From Gillisia mitskevichiae (GTDB taxonomy: Bacteria; Bacteroidota; Bacteroidia; Flavobacteriales; Flavobacteriaceae): DNA of 64,000 nt. The stretch spans positions 1,178,001 through 1,242,000 of the forward strand of contig NZ_RBLG01000001.1 in NCBI RefSeq assembly GCF_003634585.1, given 5' to 3'. Below are positions 42,704 through 51,292 of this stretch, one piece after another (the stretch's first letter is position 1; every line of letters begins with the position of its first letter). The notes beneath the pieces are model-generated. The model was not told where the DNA came from. It saw only the letters and a program-made list of their open reading frames with translations, and searched no databases. The position numbers and the translations under genes were made by a program.

Positions 42704-42955
42704 ATGTTTTTAAATCCGAACAAGGGAAAAGCCAGTTATGTATCAGATCAATTATCTGAGAAACCATTGCGAAGCATAGCAAAAACTATAAGCTGGAGAT
42801 TCATTGGTACTTTAGATACAATAGTCATTTCAAGGATCTTGACCGGAAAGGTGGAAACGGCATTGGCAATTGGATCTGTAGAATTGGTAACAAAGATGAT
42901 CCTCTATTTTGGTCATGAACGCATTTGGAATTCCATCAATTTTGGAAAGGAATAA
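42704..42955 (+). CDS. DUF2061 membrane protein in the cys operon
   Basis: An 83-residue protein with the DUF2061 core: KPLRSIAKTISWRFIGTLDTIVISRILTGKVETALAIGSVELVTKMILYFGHERIW (about 21-76). It has two short hydrophobic helices, so it is probably a small inner membrane protein. The family has no demonstrated function, but it recurs beside sulfate-activation genes and is sometimes joined to them. Here it is the first gene of the operon and ends 2 nt before cysH. That placement suggests a role tied to sulfate uptake or assimilation, as inference. Confidence 0.85.
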   Translation: MFLNPNKGKASYVSDQLSEKPLRSIAKTISWRFIGTLDTIVISRILTGKVETALAIGSVELVTKMILYFGHERIWNSINFGKE

Positions 42956-42957
42956 TT

Positions 42958-43587
42958 ATGAAGAAATACTCAGAAGAAGAAATACTAGCCCTTAATAAAA
43001 GGTTTAAAGAAGGAACACCTTCAGAAATAATTAATTGGGCATTTCAAGATGCAGAAAGACCAGTAGTGACCACAAATTTTAGACCCTATGAAGCTGCGAT
43101 TCTACAAGCTAGTGTAGCTGTAGCTCCAGAGATCAAAATCGTATGGTGCGATACCGGATATAATACCCAGCAAACCTATAGGCATGCCGAAGACTTGATC
43201 ACTCAACTTAAATTGAATATCAAATTATACACTCCTTTGCAAACTGCAGCACATCGCGATGTGTTGTTTGGAGGTATTCCACAGGTGGAGGATAGCAGAC
43301 ATCAAGAATTTACTGAGCAGGTAAAATTAGAACCCTTTATGAGAGCAATGGGAGAGCTAAAACCAGATGTTTGGTTTACTAATTTAAGAAAAGGGCAAAC
43401 TGCTTTTAGGGACAGTATAGATATTCTGAGTTATAGTAAAGACGGCATTTTAAAAGTGAGCCCATTTTATCATTGGACTGACGAGGAATTGGATGCCTAT
43501 CTAAAAGAACATCAGTTACCTAATGAATTTAAATATTTTGACCCTACAAAGGTCCTTTCCAATAGAGAGTGCGGACTACATTCATAA
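42958..43587 (+). CDS. cysH: Phosphoadenylyl/adenylyl-sulfate reductase CysH
   Basis: A 209-residue reductase giving sulfite from activated sulfate (start ATG 42958, 2 nt after the DUF2061 stop). Seen: the PP-loop-like fold with IVWCDTGYNTQQTYRHAEDL, WFTNLRKGQTAFRDSIDIL, KVSPFYHWTDEELDAYLKEHQLP, and the C-terminal redox motif ECGLHS, with the catalytic cysteine three residues from the end of the chain. The CC...CxxC cysteines that bind the 4Fe-4S cluster in APS reductases are absent. It thus looks like the PAPS-using type, yet no APS kinase (CysC) is encoded here and CysN has no kinase extension. The first substrate-binding loop (TTNFRPYEAAIL) is also unusual. Confidence 0.88.
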   Translation: MKKYSEEEILALNKRFKEGTPSEIINWAFQDAERPVVTTNFRPYEAAILQASVAVAPEIKIVWCDTGYNTQQTYRHAEDLITQLKLNIKLYTPLQTAAHRDVLFGGIPQVEDSRHQEFTEQVKLEPFMRAMGELKPDVWFTNLRKGQTAFRDSIDILSYSKDGILKVSPFYHWTDEELDAYLKEHQLPNEFKYFDPTKVLSNRECGLHS

Positions 43588-43597
43588 AAAGCAGAAA

Positions 43598-44497
43598 ATG
43601 AACAGTATTTTAAAACAAAACCCCTTAGAAAGTGAAGCTATCTATATTTTTAGAGAAGTGGTAACTCAGTTTGAAAATCCTGTGTTGCTATTTTCTGGAG
43701 GTAAAGATTCTATAACTCTGGTAAGGCTGGCAGAAAAAGCCTTTTATCCAGCTAAGATCCCATTCCCTTTATTGCATATAGATACAGGCCATAACTTTCC
43801 TGAAACCATAGCGTTTAGAGATAAGCTGGTTAAAGAAATGGGACTTGATCTCATTGTAAGAAATGTACAGGATGATATAGATAACGGAAAATCTGTTGAG
43901 GAAACTGGGAAATATTCCAGTAGAAATAGTTTGCAAACAAACACGCTTTTAGAGGCGATCGAAGAGTTTAAGTTTGATGCCTGTATTGGTGGAGCCCGAA
44001 GAGATGAGGAAAAAGCCAGAGCCAAAGAACGCATATTCTCTGTGAGAAATGATTTTGGAGAGTGGGATGAAAAAAATCAACGCCCCGAGGTTTTCGATAT
44101 GCTTAATGGTAGGATCGAAATTGGACAGAATGTTCGTGTTTTTCCTATTTCTAACTGGACAGAGTTGGACGTGTGGAATTACATAGATCGGGAGAAAATC
44201 GAAATTCCATCAATTTATTTTTCACACGAACGCGAGATATTTGAACGGGATGGGTTAATCTGGACGGCCTCAGAACATGTTTTTAAAGACGAATCAGAAG
44301 AGGTGGAGACCAAAAATGTAAGATTTAGAACAGTAGGAGATGTAACCTGCACTGCTGCTGTAGAATCTCATGCCAAAACTATAGAAGAAATCGTCTATGA
44401 GATCATCCATTCAACTATTTCTGAACGTGGCGCCAGAATAGATGATAAAAGATCTGAAGCGGCTATGGAAACAAGAAAACAGCAAGGTTACTTTTAA
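43598..44497 (+). CDS. cysD: Sulfate adenylyltransferase subunit 2 CysD
   Basis: Small catalytic subunit of ATP sulfurylase, making APS from sulfate and ATP with GTP hydrolysis by CysN. 299 residues from ATG 43598 (the open frame extends 25 codons into cysH). It shows the PP-loop PVLLFSGGKDSITLVRLAEKA, FPLLHIDTGHNFPETIAFRD, ACIGGARRDEEKARAKERIFSVR and VRVFPISNWTELDVWNYIDREKIEIPSIYFSHERE, all standard. Ten nt separate it from cysH, and its stop codon abuts the cysN start. Complete. Confidence 0.97.
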   Translation: MNSILKQNPLESEAIYIFREVVTQFENPVLLFSGGKDSITLVRLAEKAFYPAKIPFPLLHIDTGHNFPETIAFRDKLVKEMGLDLIVRNVQDDIDNGKSVEETGKYSSRNSLQTNTLLEAIEEFKFDACIGGARRDEEKARAKERIFSVRNDFGEWDEKNQRPEVFDMLNGRIEIGQNVRVFPISNWTELDVWNYIDREKIEIPSIYFSHEREIFERDGLIWTASEHVFKDESEEVETKNVRFRTVGDVTCTAAVESHAKTIEEIVYEIIHSTISERGARIDDKRSEAAMETRKQQGYF

Positions 44498-45763
44498 ATG
44501 ATAAATAATAAAATGGAAGTTCTTAAAATTGCAACAGCAGGAAGTGTAGATGATGGTAAGAGTACGCTAATAGGAAGGCTCTTGTATGACACTAAATCTT
44601 TAACCTCAGATAAATTGGAGGCTATTGAAAAAAGTAGTCGAAAGAAAGGTTTAGATTACCTTGATTTTTCTTTAGCTACAGATGGTTTAGTAGCAGAGCG
44701 AGAACAAGGGATCACTATAGATGTTGCGCACATCTACTTTTCCACGCAGAGAAAGAGTTACATAATTGCAGATACTCCGGGTCATGTGGAATACACACGA
44801 AATATGGTAACAGGAGCTTCCACATCTCAGGTTTCAATTATTTTGATCGATGCCAGAAAAGGGGTGATCGAGCAAACTCAGCGGCACTTTTTTATAAATA
44901 ATCTTTTGAGATTAAAAGAAGTTGTGGTAGCTGTAAATAAAATGGATCTGGTGAACTATTCTGAAGATGTTTTCAACGAAATAGTATCAGACTTTAAAAA
45001 GATCCAAAAGGAAAGTGAATACAATGATCAAAAAGTAACTTTTATTCCTGTTAGTGCCTTGTGGGGTGAAAATATAGCAGATGTGTCTTCGAATATGGGA
45101 TGGTATCAAGGTAATACGATATTAGATTATCTTGAAAATATTAAAGCTGAAGATTTTCAGAAAAAGACCCAAAGCAGATTCCCGGTTCAAACCGTTATTA
45201 GACCCAAGACAGAAGATCATAGAGATTTTAGAGCTTATGCTGGTAAGTTGAGTGGAGGAAATCTAAAAGTGGGAGAATCTATTACTGTTTTACCTAGTTT
45301 AACTAGCAGTAAGGTTAAAGAGATATATTTTTTTGATAAGGAATATGCGGAGGCAAGTTCAGGGAGTTCTATAACAATTACTTTAGAGGATGATATAAAC
45401 ATTACCCGGGGAGATACTTTGGTAAAATCAGATGAAATCCCAAAGTGTTCAAAAACTTTAATATCAACCATTTGTTGGATGGATTCTAAATCCATGCTAC
45501 CTAGTGCCAAGTATTTACTTCAACATAATACCAATAGAATTCTCACCAAAATAGATCATATTGAAAGCATAAGTTTAGGAAATTATGATACAGGTGAAAT
45601 AAATTCGAATTTACAGTTAAACCAAATTGGGCAGGTATCCATGAAGTTAAGTAAGCTTATTTATGCAGATACTTACGAGAATAATCCTGAGAATGGAAGA
45701 TTCATTTTGATAGATCCCATTACAAATACAACGGCAGGAGTAGGTTTTATAGATTCTTTATAA
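44498..45763 (+). CDS. cysN: Sulfate adenylyltransferase subunit 1 CysN (GTPase)
   Basis: Regulatory GTPase subunit of ATP sulfurylase, related to elongation factor Tu. 421 residues, starting at the ATG that directly follows the cysD stop (a second ATG at 44513 is also possible). G motifs are clear: GSVDDGKSTLIGRLLYDT (G1), GITIDVAHIYF (G2), ADTPGHVEYTRNMVTGAS (G3), AVNKMDLVNYS (G4) and VSALWGENI (G5), then two beta-barrel domains. It ends at the EF-Tu-like domain with no CysC (APS kinase) fusion, unlike the CysNC proteins of many bacteria. Last gene of the operon. Confidence 0.97.
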   Translation: MINNKMEVLKIATAGSVDDGKSTLIGRLLYDTKSLTSDKLEAIEKSSRKKGLDYLDFSLATDGLVAEREQGITIDVAHIYFSTQRKSYIIADTPGHVEYTRNMVTGASTSQVSIILIDARKGVIEQTQRHFFINNLLRLKEVVVAVNKMDLVNYSEDVFNEIVSDFKKIQKESEYNDQKVTFIPVSALWGENIADVSSNMGWYQGNTILDYLENIKAEDFQKKTQSRFPVQTVIRPKTEDHRDFRAYAGKLSGGNLKVGESITVLPSLTSSKVKEIYFFDKEYAEASSGSSITITLEDDINITRGDTLVKSDEIPKCSKTLISTICWMDSKSMLPSAKYLLQHNTNRILTKIDHIESISLGNYDTGEINSNLQLNQIGQVSMKLSKLIYADTYENNPENGRFILIDPITNTTAGVGFIDSL

Positions 45764-45784
45764 ATCTAATCTCAAACAAAATTG

Positions 45785-45818
45785 TTGCTCGATATTCATT
45801 TTGGATTTATTAAATTTG
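45785..45818 (+). promoter_or_regulatory. Candidate promoter of the OsmC gene
   Basis: TTG (45785-45787), 23-nt spacer, TAAATTTG (45811-45818), 18 nt before the ATG. Confidence 0.6.
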
Positions 45819-45836
45819 ACCAAATTCTGAAATAAA

Positions 45837-46259
45837 ATGAAGATCCATTTAAAACGTTTGAATACCAACTATCTTTTTGAAACCAAAAATGAACGTGGAG
45901 ATGTTGTGCTTTTAGATAACAAATCTGAAGAAGAACCAAAAGGCTCCAGCCCAATGGATCTTATTTTGAGAGGAATTGCGGGATGTAGCAGCATAGATGT
46001 TGTAATGATATTAAAGAAGCAGCAGCATGAACTGGAAGATTTACAAGTAGAGGTAGAAGGTTTTCGCGAAGATGGTGCTATACCAAATGTCTTTAAGAAG
46101 ATCAATTTAAATTTTATTTTAAAAGGAGATGTACCCGCTGCCAAAGTTGTAAGAGCTGTGAAATTGTCTATGGAGAAATATTGTTCGGTTTCAAAGATGT
46201 TAGAAAAAGCTGCGACTATTACTTATACTATCACCTTAAATGATGAAGAAATTAATTGA
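45837..46259 (+). CDS. OsmC/YhfA-like family protein
   Basis: A 140-residue protein of the OsmC family. It has the two redox cysteines in IAGCSSIDVVMILKKQQHELEDLQVEVEG (helix, first Cys about 45) and KLSMEKYCSVSKMLEKAATITYTI (second Cys about 115), with SPMDLILRGIAGCSS typical of the YhfA-like branch. OsmC and Ohr reduce organic peroxides; the YhfA branch is less well defined. It follows cysN with 73 nt between and appears to have its own promoter. A thiol-based role would suit a sulfur island, but that is only suggestive. Confidence 0.88.
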   Translation: MKIHLKRLNTNYLFETKNERGDVVLLDNKSEEEPKGSSPMDLILRGIAGCSSIDVVMILKKQQHELEDLQVEVEGFREDGAIPNVFKKINLNFILKGDVPAAKVVRAVKLSMEKYCSVSKMLEKAATITYTITLNDEEIN

Positions 46260-46286
46260 GATTAATGCCTATAGCGGGATTTCCTG

Positions 46287-46304
46287 TCCCGATAACTATC
46301 GGGA
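46287..46304. repeat. TCCCGAT palindrome
   Basis: TCCCGAT-AACT-ATCGGGA, a perfect inverted repeat in the 46260-46595 gap, related to the TCCCGA/TCGGGA element at 35151. It may act as a transcription terminator for the OsmC gene or be a dispersed repeat. The rest of the gap holds the SAM-I riboswitch and its promoter. Confidence 0.5.
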
Positions 46305-46381
46305 TGCTTTGAATTTTTAAAAGTATTTTCCAATTCATGTTTTGGGCAAGCCCACGAAATTATTGATTTAATAAATAGCAC

Positions 46382-46411
46382 TTGGAAATGCGCAAACTAA
46401 GCGTATATTTA
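46382..46411 (+). promoter_or_regulatory. Candidate promoter of the metH leader
   Basis: TTG (46382-46384), 19-nt spacer, TATATTTA (46404-46411; one mismatch to TANNTTTG). It lies about 33 nt before the riboswitch. Confidence 0.5.
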
Positions 46412-46443
46412 CAAGACTTAAGTTCTTATTTTTATTTAAAAAC

Positions 46444-46545
46444 GTTATCAAGAAAGGTGGAGGGATAAGACCCTATGAGACCTTGGCAACCCTCCTTTTG
46501 GAGAAGGTGCTACATTCTACTGCATTTTATTCGCAGATAGATAAC
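46444..46545 (+). promoter_or_regulatory. SAM-I (S-box) riboswitch
   Basis: P1 is GTTATC (46444-46449) with GATAAC (46540-46545). Between them are AAGAAAGGTGGAGGGA, the CCCTATGAGACC segment, TTGGCAACC, AAGGTGCTACATTCTAC and a CTGC...GCAG P4 hairpin, in the order of the S-box consensus. It precedes metH-metH-metF by 50 nt. No strong terminator follows (only AAAAGAATTCTTTT and a T6 run), so the expression platform is unclear and may act on translation. Confidence 0.92.
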
Positions 46546-46595
46546 AAAAAGAATTCTTTTCACTCCTCTTTTTTGATACATATATACTTCATAAT

Positions 46596-47615
46596 ATGTC
46601 AAAATTAGAAGAGATCCTTTCCAAAAAAATATTAATCCTCGATGGTGCAATGGGCACCATGCTTCAAGAATATAAATTCTCTGAAGAAGATTTCCGTGGC
46701 TCTCGTTTTGCCGATTGGCCAAGATCCCTGAAGGGCAATAATGATCTTTTATCGCTTACACAGCCTCATGCAATCGAGGAGATCCATAGGAAATATTTTC
46801 TAGCGGGTGCAGATATTGTAGAGACCAATACCTTTTCTGGAACTACTATTGCCATGGCAGATTATGGAATGGAGGAACTGGTTTATGAGCTTAATTTTGA
46901 ATCGGCAAGGATCGCAAAAAAGGTGGCAGTAGAACTTACTTTAGAAGAGCCATCTAAACCGAGGTTTGTAGCTGGTGCAATTGGACCTACCAACAAAACA
47001 GCCAGCATGTCCCCGGAAGTGAACGATCCCGGATATAGAGCCATTTCCTTTGAACAATTATTAGTTGCCTACAAACTTCAGGCTCGTGCTTTAATAGAAG
47101 GCGGCGTAGATGTTTTATTGGTGGAGACTGTATTTGATACCCTAAATGCAAAAGCTGCTTTATATGCAATAGATGAATTAAAAGAGGAACTCCATTCCGA
47201 AATTCCTGTTATGATAAGCGGAACAATAACAGATGCTTCCGGGAGAACACTCTCCGGTCAAACTGCGGAAGCTTTTCTAATCTCAATTTCACACATGAAT
47301 TTGCTGAGTGTTGGTTTCAACTGTGCCCTTGGCGCAAGTCAACTTACTCCTCATTTAGAGGTACTGGCCCGTAAAAGCGAATTTGGAATTTCTGCTTATC
47401 CAAACGCAGGATTACCAAATGCCTTTGGAGAGTATGATGAAACTCCGAAGATAATGGCAGAGCAAATTCAAGAATATCTGGAGAAAGGTTTGGTGAATAT
47501 CTTGGGTGGATGTTGCGGAACAACTCCCGCGCACATAAAAGCTATTTCTGAAATATCCAAGGAATACAAACCCAGATCGCTTAAAAAAATATTGAAACCT
47601 GAAACATTCCTATAA
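46596..47615 (+). CDS. metH: Methionine synthase, homocysteine-binding module (MetH part 1)
   Basis: A 339-residue protein equal to the N-terminal homocysteine S-methyltransferase domain of cobalamin-dependent methionine synthase. Seen: [66 protein letters not shown], the zinc ligands in [10 protein letters not shown] (Cys about 247) and [15 protein letters not shown] (Cys-Cys about 309-310). The remaining modules are encoded by the next gene, which starts 1 nt after this stop. So the enzyme is split at the domain boundary rather than frameshifted, a layout seen in other Bacteroidetes. It is regulated by the SAM-I riboswitch upstream. Confidence 0.94.
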   Translation: MSKLEEILSKKILILDGAMGTMLQEYKFSEEDFRGSRFADWPRSLKGNNDLLSLTQPHAIEEIHRKYFLAGADIVETNTFSGTTIAMADYGMEELVYELNFESARIAKKVAVELTLEEPSKPRFVAGAIGPTNKTASMSPEVNDPGYRAISFEQLLVAYKLQARALIEGGVDVLLVETVFDTLNAKAALYAIDELKEELHSEIPVMISGTITDASGRTLSGQTAEAFLISISHMNLLSVGFNCALGASQLTPHLEVLARKSEFGISAYPNAGLPNAFGEYDETPKIMAEQIQEYLEKGLVNILGGCCGTTPAHIKAISEISKEYKPRSLKKILKPETFL

Positions 47616-47616
47616 A

Positions 47617-50304
47617 ATGACAGCATTTAGAGCATTAAAACTTGCGGGTTTAGAGCCGCTTATAATAACACCGGAAAGCAATTTCGTGAATGTTGGCGAG
47701 CGTACCAATATGTCTGGTTCCAAAAAATTCCTACGATTAATTAAGGAGGAAAAATATGAAGAAGCTATTAGTATTGCCAGAGAACAGGTAGAGGAAGGAG
47801 CGCAAATCATAGATGTAAATATGGATGACGGGCTGGTAGATGGAAAAGCAGCTATGGTAAAGTTCTTAAACTTGATCGTTGCCGAGCCAGATATCGCCAG
47901 AGTTCCCATAATGATAGATAGTTCTAAATGGGAGATCATAGAAGCTGGATTAAGAGTTGTTCAGGGGAAATGTGTGGTAAATTCCATTAGCTTAAAAGAG
48001 GGTGAAGTAGTATTTATCGATCAGGCAAAAAAAGTAAAACGTTATGGCGCCGCTGTAATTATTATGGCTTTTGATGAAAATGGTCAAGCCGATTCTTATG
48101 AACGAAGAATAGAAATAGCAAAGCGTTCCTATGAGCTTCTTACCCAAAAAGTGGGTTTCCCTGCAGAGGATATTATATTCGATCTTAATATATTTCCGGT
48201 GGCTACAGGAATGGACGAACATCGAAGAAATGCGATAGATTTTATTGAAGCAACACGTTGGGTGAAATCTAATCTCCCACATGCAAGTATAAGTGGAGGA
48301 GTGAGCAATGTTTCCTTTTCCTTTAGAGGGAATAATCCGGTGCGGGAAGCGATGCATTCGGTGTTCCTATATCACGCTATAAAGGCCGGGATGAATATTG
48401 GAATAGTTAATCCGGCAATGTTAGAGGTGTATGATAATATCCCAAAGGATCTTTTAGAACATGTAGAAGATGTTATTCTGGATAGGAGAGATGATGCTAC
48501 AGATCGACTTTTAACTTTTGCTGAAACAGTTACCGGCTCTGTTCGTGAAAACAAGATAGATCTCTCTTGGAGAGAAAAACCTTTGCAGGAAAGAATTACA
48601 CATGCATTAGTACGAGGTGTCGATGCATATATTTTAGAGGATGTGGAAATTGCCCGTTTAGCATCTTCCAGGCCTATTGAGGTGATAGAAGTCTATTTAA
48701 TGACCGGGATGAATGTAGTGGGAGATCTTTTTGGAAGCGGGAAAATGTTCTTGCCACAAGTTGTTAAATCGGCTAGGGTAATGAAAAAAGCGGTAGCCTA
48801 TTTACTGCCTTATATTGAAGCAGCTAAAGATGGGTCTACAGGAAAAGGAGCAAAAGGTAAGATCTTAATGGCTACCGTAAAGGGAGATGTGCACGACATT
48901 GGGAAGAATATCGTAGGTGTAGTGCTGGGTTGTAATAATTACGAAATCATAGATCTTGGCGTCATGGTGGCTCCGGAAAAGATCATTGAGGTAGCAAAGT
49001 CAGAAAATGTGGACGCTATTGGCCTAAGCGGACTTATAACCCCTTCCTTAGATGAAATGGTGTTTTTGGCAAAAGAAATGCAACGTCAAAATTTTAGGGT
49101 TCCCTTACTTATAGGTGGGGCTACCACTTCTAAAGCGCATACTGCTGTGAAGATAGATCCTCATTATCACAATGCTGTAATTCATGTGAATGATGCTTCT
49201 CGTGCAGTGAATGTGGTGAATGATCTTCTGAAAAAAGAAACATCGAAACAATATTTTAAAGACATAAAATCAGATTATGAGGTCTTTAGAACCAATTTTC
49301 TGAAGCGTAGTAAAGTGAAAGATTTTCTACCTCTAGAGCATGCTCGTGAAAATAAATTCAAGATCAACTGGAAAACTTCAGAAGTTGTAAAGCCCAATAA
49401 ACTGGGTGTTCAGGTAATTGAAGATCTGGATCTAGAAAAATTAGTTCCTTTTATAGATTGGACGCCATTCTTTAGAAGTTGGGAACTGCATGGTAAATAT
49501 CCGGCGATCTTTACCGATGAGGTAGTGGGTGAGCAAGCCTCTATTTTATTTAAAGAAGCGCAGCAACTTTTAAAGAAGATCTTAAAAGAGAAATTACTGA
49601 AGGCGAAAGCGGTGTTTGGATTATTTCCAGCAAATTCAGTACAAGACGATGATATAGAGATAATCACTTCTGAAGGGAATGAAGAAGAAAAGAAGGTTTT
49701 TAGAACCTTAAGGCAACAACTCAAAAAGTATGAAGGCAAGCCAAATTTTGCTTTGGCAGATTTTATAGCCCCTAAGGATTCTGGGATTCAGGATTATATT
49801 GGTTCTTTTTGTGTAAGTACTGGCTTTGGAACTCAGGAACTTGCTACCAAATTTGAAGCCGAGCTCGATGATTACAATTCGATCATGGTGAAAGCTTTGG
49901 CCGATAGATTAGCAGAAGCCTTTGCAGAGTATCTTCATAAAAAGGTGCGAACAGAAGATTGGGGATATGCGGCTAATGAAGAGCTTTCTAATGAAGATCT
50001 TATAAAAGAAAGTTACAAGGGGATTCGTCCTGCTCCCGGATATCCAGCCTGCCCGGATCATTTAGAAAAACTCACTATTTGGGAAGTCTTGAAGGTGGAA
50101 GAAAATATCGGCGTTAAACTAACAGATAGCTTAGCTATGTGGCCTGCAGCGAGTGTAAGTGGATATTACTTTGGGAATCCCGAAGCTAAATACTTCGGAC
50201 TTGGAAAGATCAAATTAGATCAGGTACAAGATTTTGCGAAACGAAAAGATATTTCTGTTGAAAAAGCAGAAAAATGGTTGAATCCTTCAATTTCAGATCA
50301 ATAA
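47617..50304 (+). CDS. metH: Methionine synthase, folate-, B12- and activation modules (MetH part 2)
   Basis: An 895-residue protein holding the remaining three modules of cobalamin-dependent methionine synthase. The pterin-binding barrel (about 15-310) starts with [20 protein letters not shown]. The cobalamin cap and B12 domain (about 320-560) have [20 protein letters not shown] (D-x-H-x-x-G, the cobalt-ligand histidine) and [14 protein letters not shown]. The SAM-dependent reactivation domain (about 580-895) has [16 protein letters not shown] and [26 protein letters not shown]. It joins homocysteine bound by part 1 with the methyl group from methyltetrahydrofolate, supplied by MetF encoded 8 nt downstream. 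Confidence 0.95.
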   Translation: MTAFRALKLAGLEPLIITPESNFVNVGERTNMSGSKKFLRLIKEEKYEEAISIAREQVEEGAQIIDVNMDDGLVDGKAAMVKFLNLIVAEPDIARVPIMIDSSKWEIIEAGLRVVQGKCVVNSISLKEGEVVFIDQAKKVKRYGAAVIIMAFDENGQADSYERRIEIAKRSYELLTQKVGFPAEDIIFDLNIFPVATGMDEHRRNAIDFIEATRWVKSNLPHASISGGVSNVSFSFRGNNPVREAMHSVFLYHAIKAGMNIGIVNPAMLEVYDNIPKDLLEHVEDVILDRRDDATDRLLTFAETVTGSVRENKIDLSWREKPLQERITHALVRGVDAYILEDVEIARLASSRPIEVIEVYLMTGMNVVGDLFGSGKMFLPQVVKSARVMKKAVAYLLPYIEAAKDGSTGKGAKGKILMATVKGDVHDIGKNIVGVVLGCNNYEIIDLGVMVAPEKIIEVAKSENVDAIGLSGLITPSLDEMVFLAKEMQRQNFRVPLLIGGATTSKAHTAVKIDPHYHNAVIHVNDASRAVNVVNDLLKKETSKQYFKDIKSDYEVFRTNFLKRSKVKDFLPLEHARENKFKINWKTSEVVKPNKLGVQVIEDLDLEKLVPFIDWTPFFRSWELHGKYPAIFTDEVVGEQASILFKEAQQLLKKILKEKLLKAKAVFGLFPANSVQDDDIEIITSEGNEEEKKVFRTLRQQLKKYEGKPNFALADFIAPKDSGIQDYIGSFCVSTGFGTQELATKFEAELDDYNSIMVKALADRLAEAFAEYLHKKVRTEDWGYAANEELSNEDLIKESYKGIRPAPGYPACPDHLEKLTIWEVLKVEENIGVKLTDSLAMWPAASVSGYYFGNPEAKYFGLGKIKLDQVQDFAKRKDISVEKAEKWLNPSISDQ

Positions 50305-50311
50305 TACATAG

Positions 50312-51268
50312 ATGAAAATAACAGAACATATAGCTGCCGCTAAAGGCAAAACGCTTTTTTCTTTTGAAATATTACCGCCGCTAAAAGGGCAGAATATTCA
50401 ATCTATATTCGATGGAATAGATCCCTTAATGGAATTTAAACCTCCGTTTATAGATGTGACTTATCATAGGGAAGAGTATGTATACATAGAACAACCCAAC
50501 GGGTTTTTAGAGAAAAAAGTAGTTCGAAAACGGCCAGGAACGGTGGGAATTTGTGCCGCAATTCAGAATAAATATGGAATAGATGCAGTGCCGCATATCC
50601 TGTGTGGGGGTTTTACCAAAGAAGATACTGAGAACTTTTTGATCGATCTGGATTTTTTAGGAATCAACAATGTAATGGCACTTCGTGGGGATGCTGTTAA
50701 AAGTGAAACCTATTTTAAGCCGGAGCCCAAGGGTAATTGTTTCGCATCAGATCTGGTGTCTCAAATCCAAGAAATGAACCAAGGACAATATTTAGATTCA
50801 CCATTAGAAAAAAACCATGCTACCAATTTTTGCGTAGGTGTTGCTGGATACCCAGAAAAGCATATGGAAGCACCAAGTTTAGATAATGATATAGAAAGGT
50901 TAAAAGCGAAAGTTGCTGCTGGAGCAGAATATGTGGTTACTCAGATGTTTTACGATAATTCAAAATTCTTTGAGTTTGTATCAAAATGCAGAAAAAGCGG
51001 AATTACTATCCCAATAATTCCTGGACTTAAACCCCTTGCTACTAAAAAACAACTCACCAATATTCCACATAGATTTCATGTGGATTTACCTGAAGAACTT
51101 ATAAGATCGGTTAATAATTGTAAGACAGATTTGGAAGTTCGCGAAGTTGGTGTAGAATGGTGCACTGCCCAGAGCAAAGAACTTATAAGTTCTGGCGTCG
51201 AGGTGTTGCATTATTATTCTATGGGGAAAAGCACCAATATTCATAAAATCGCTTCTTCGGTTTTTTAA
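50312..51268 (+). CDS. metF: Methylenetetrahydrofolate reductase MetF
   Basis: FAD enzyme that reduces 5,10-methylene- to 5-methyltetrahydrofolate for methionine synthase. The 318-residue protein has the catalytic glutamate in LFSFEILPPLKGQNIQS (about 15-31), IDVTYHREEY, the FAD-site aspartate in VMALRGDA and ASDLVSQIQEM, FCVGVAGYPEKHMEAPSLDNDIERLKAKVAAGAEYVVTQMFYDNSKFFEF, IPIIPGLKP and VLHYYSMGKSTNIHKI. It is the last gene of the riboswitch-controlled unit, 8 nt after metH part 2. Complete. Confidence 0.96.
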   Translation: MKITEHIAAAKGKTLFSFEILPPLKGQNIQSIFDGIDPLMEFKPPFIDVTYHREEYVYIEQPNGFLEKKVVRKRPGTVGICAAIQNKYGIDAVPHILCGGFTKEDTENFLIDLDFLGINNVMALRGDAVKSETYFKPEPKGNCFASDLVSQIQEMNQGQYLDSPLEKNHATNFCVGVAGYPEKHMEAPSLDNDIERLKAKVAAGAEYVVTQMFYDNSKFFEFVSKCRKSGITIPIIPGLKPLATKKQLTNIPHRFHVDLPEELIRSVNNCKTDLEVREVGVEWCTAQSKELISSGVEVLHYYSMGKSTNIHKIASSVF

Positions 51269-51292
51269 ATTAATAGATTAGATTTGCCCCCT

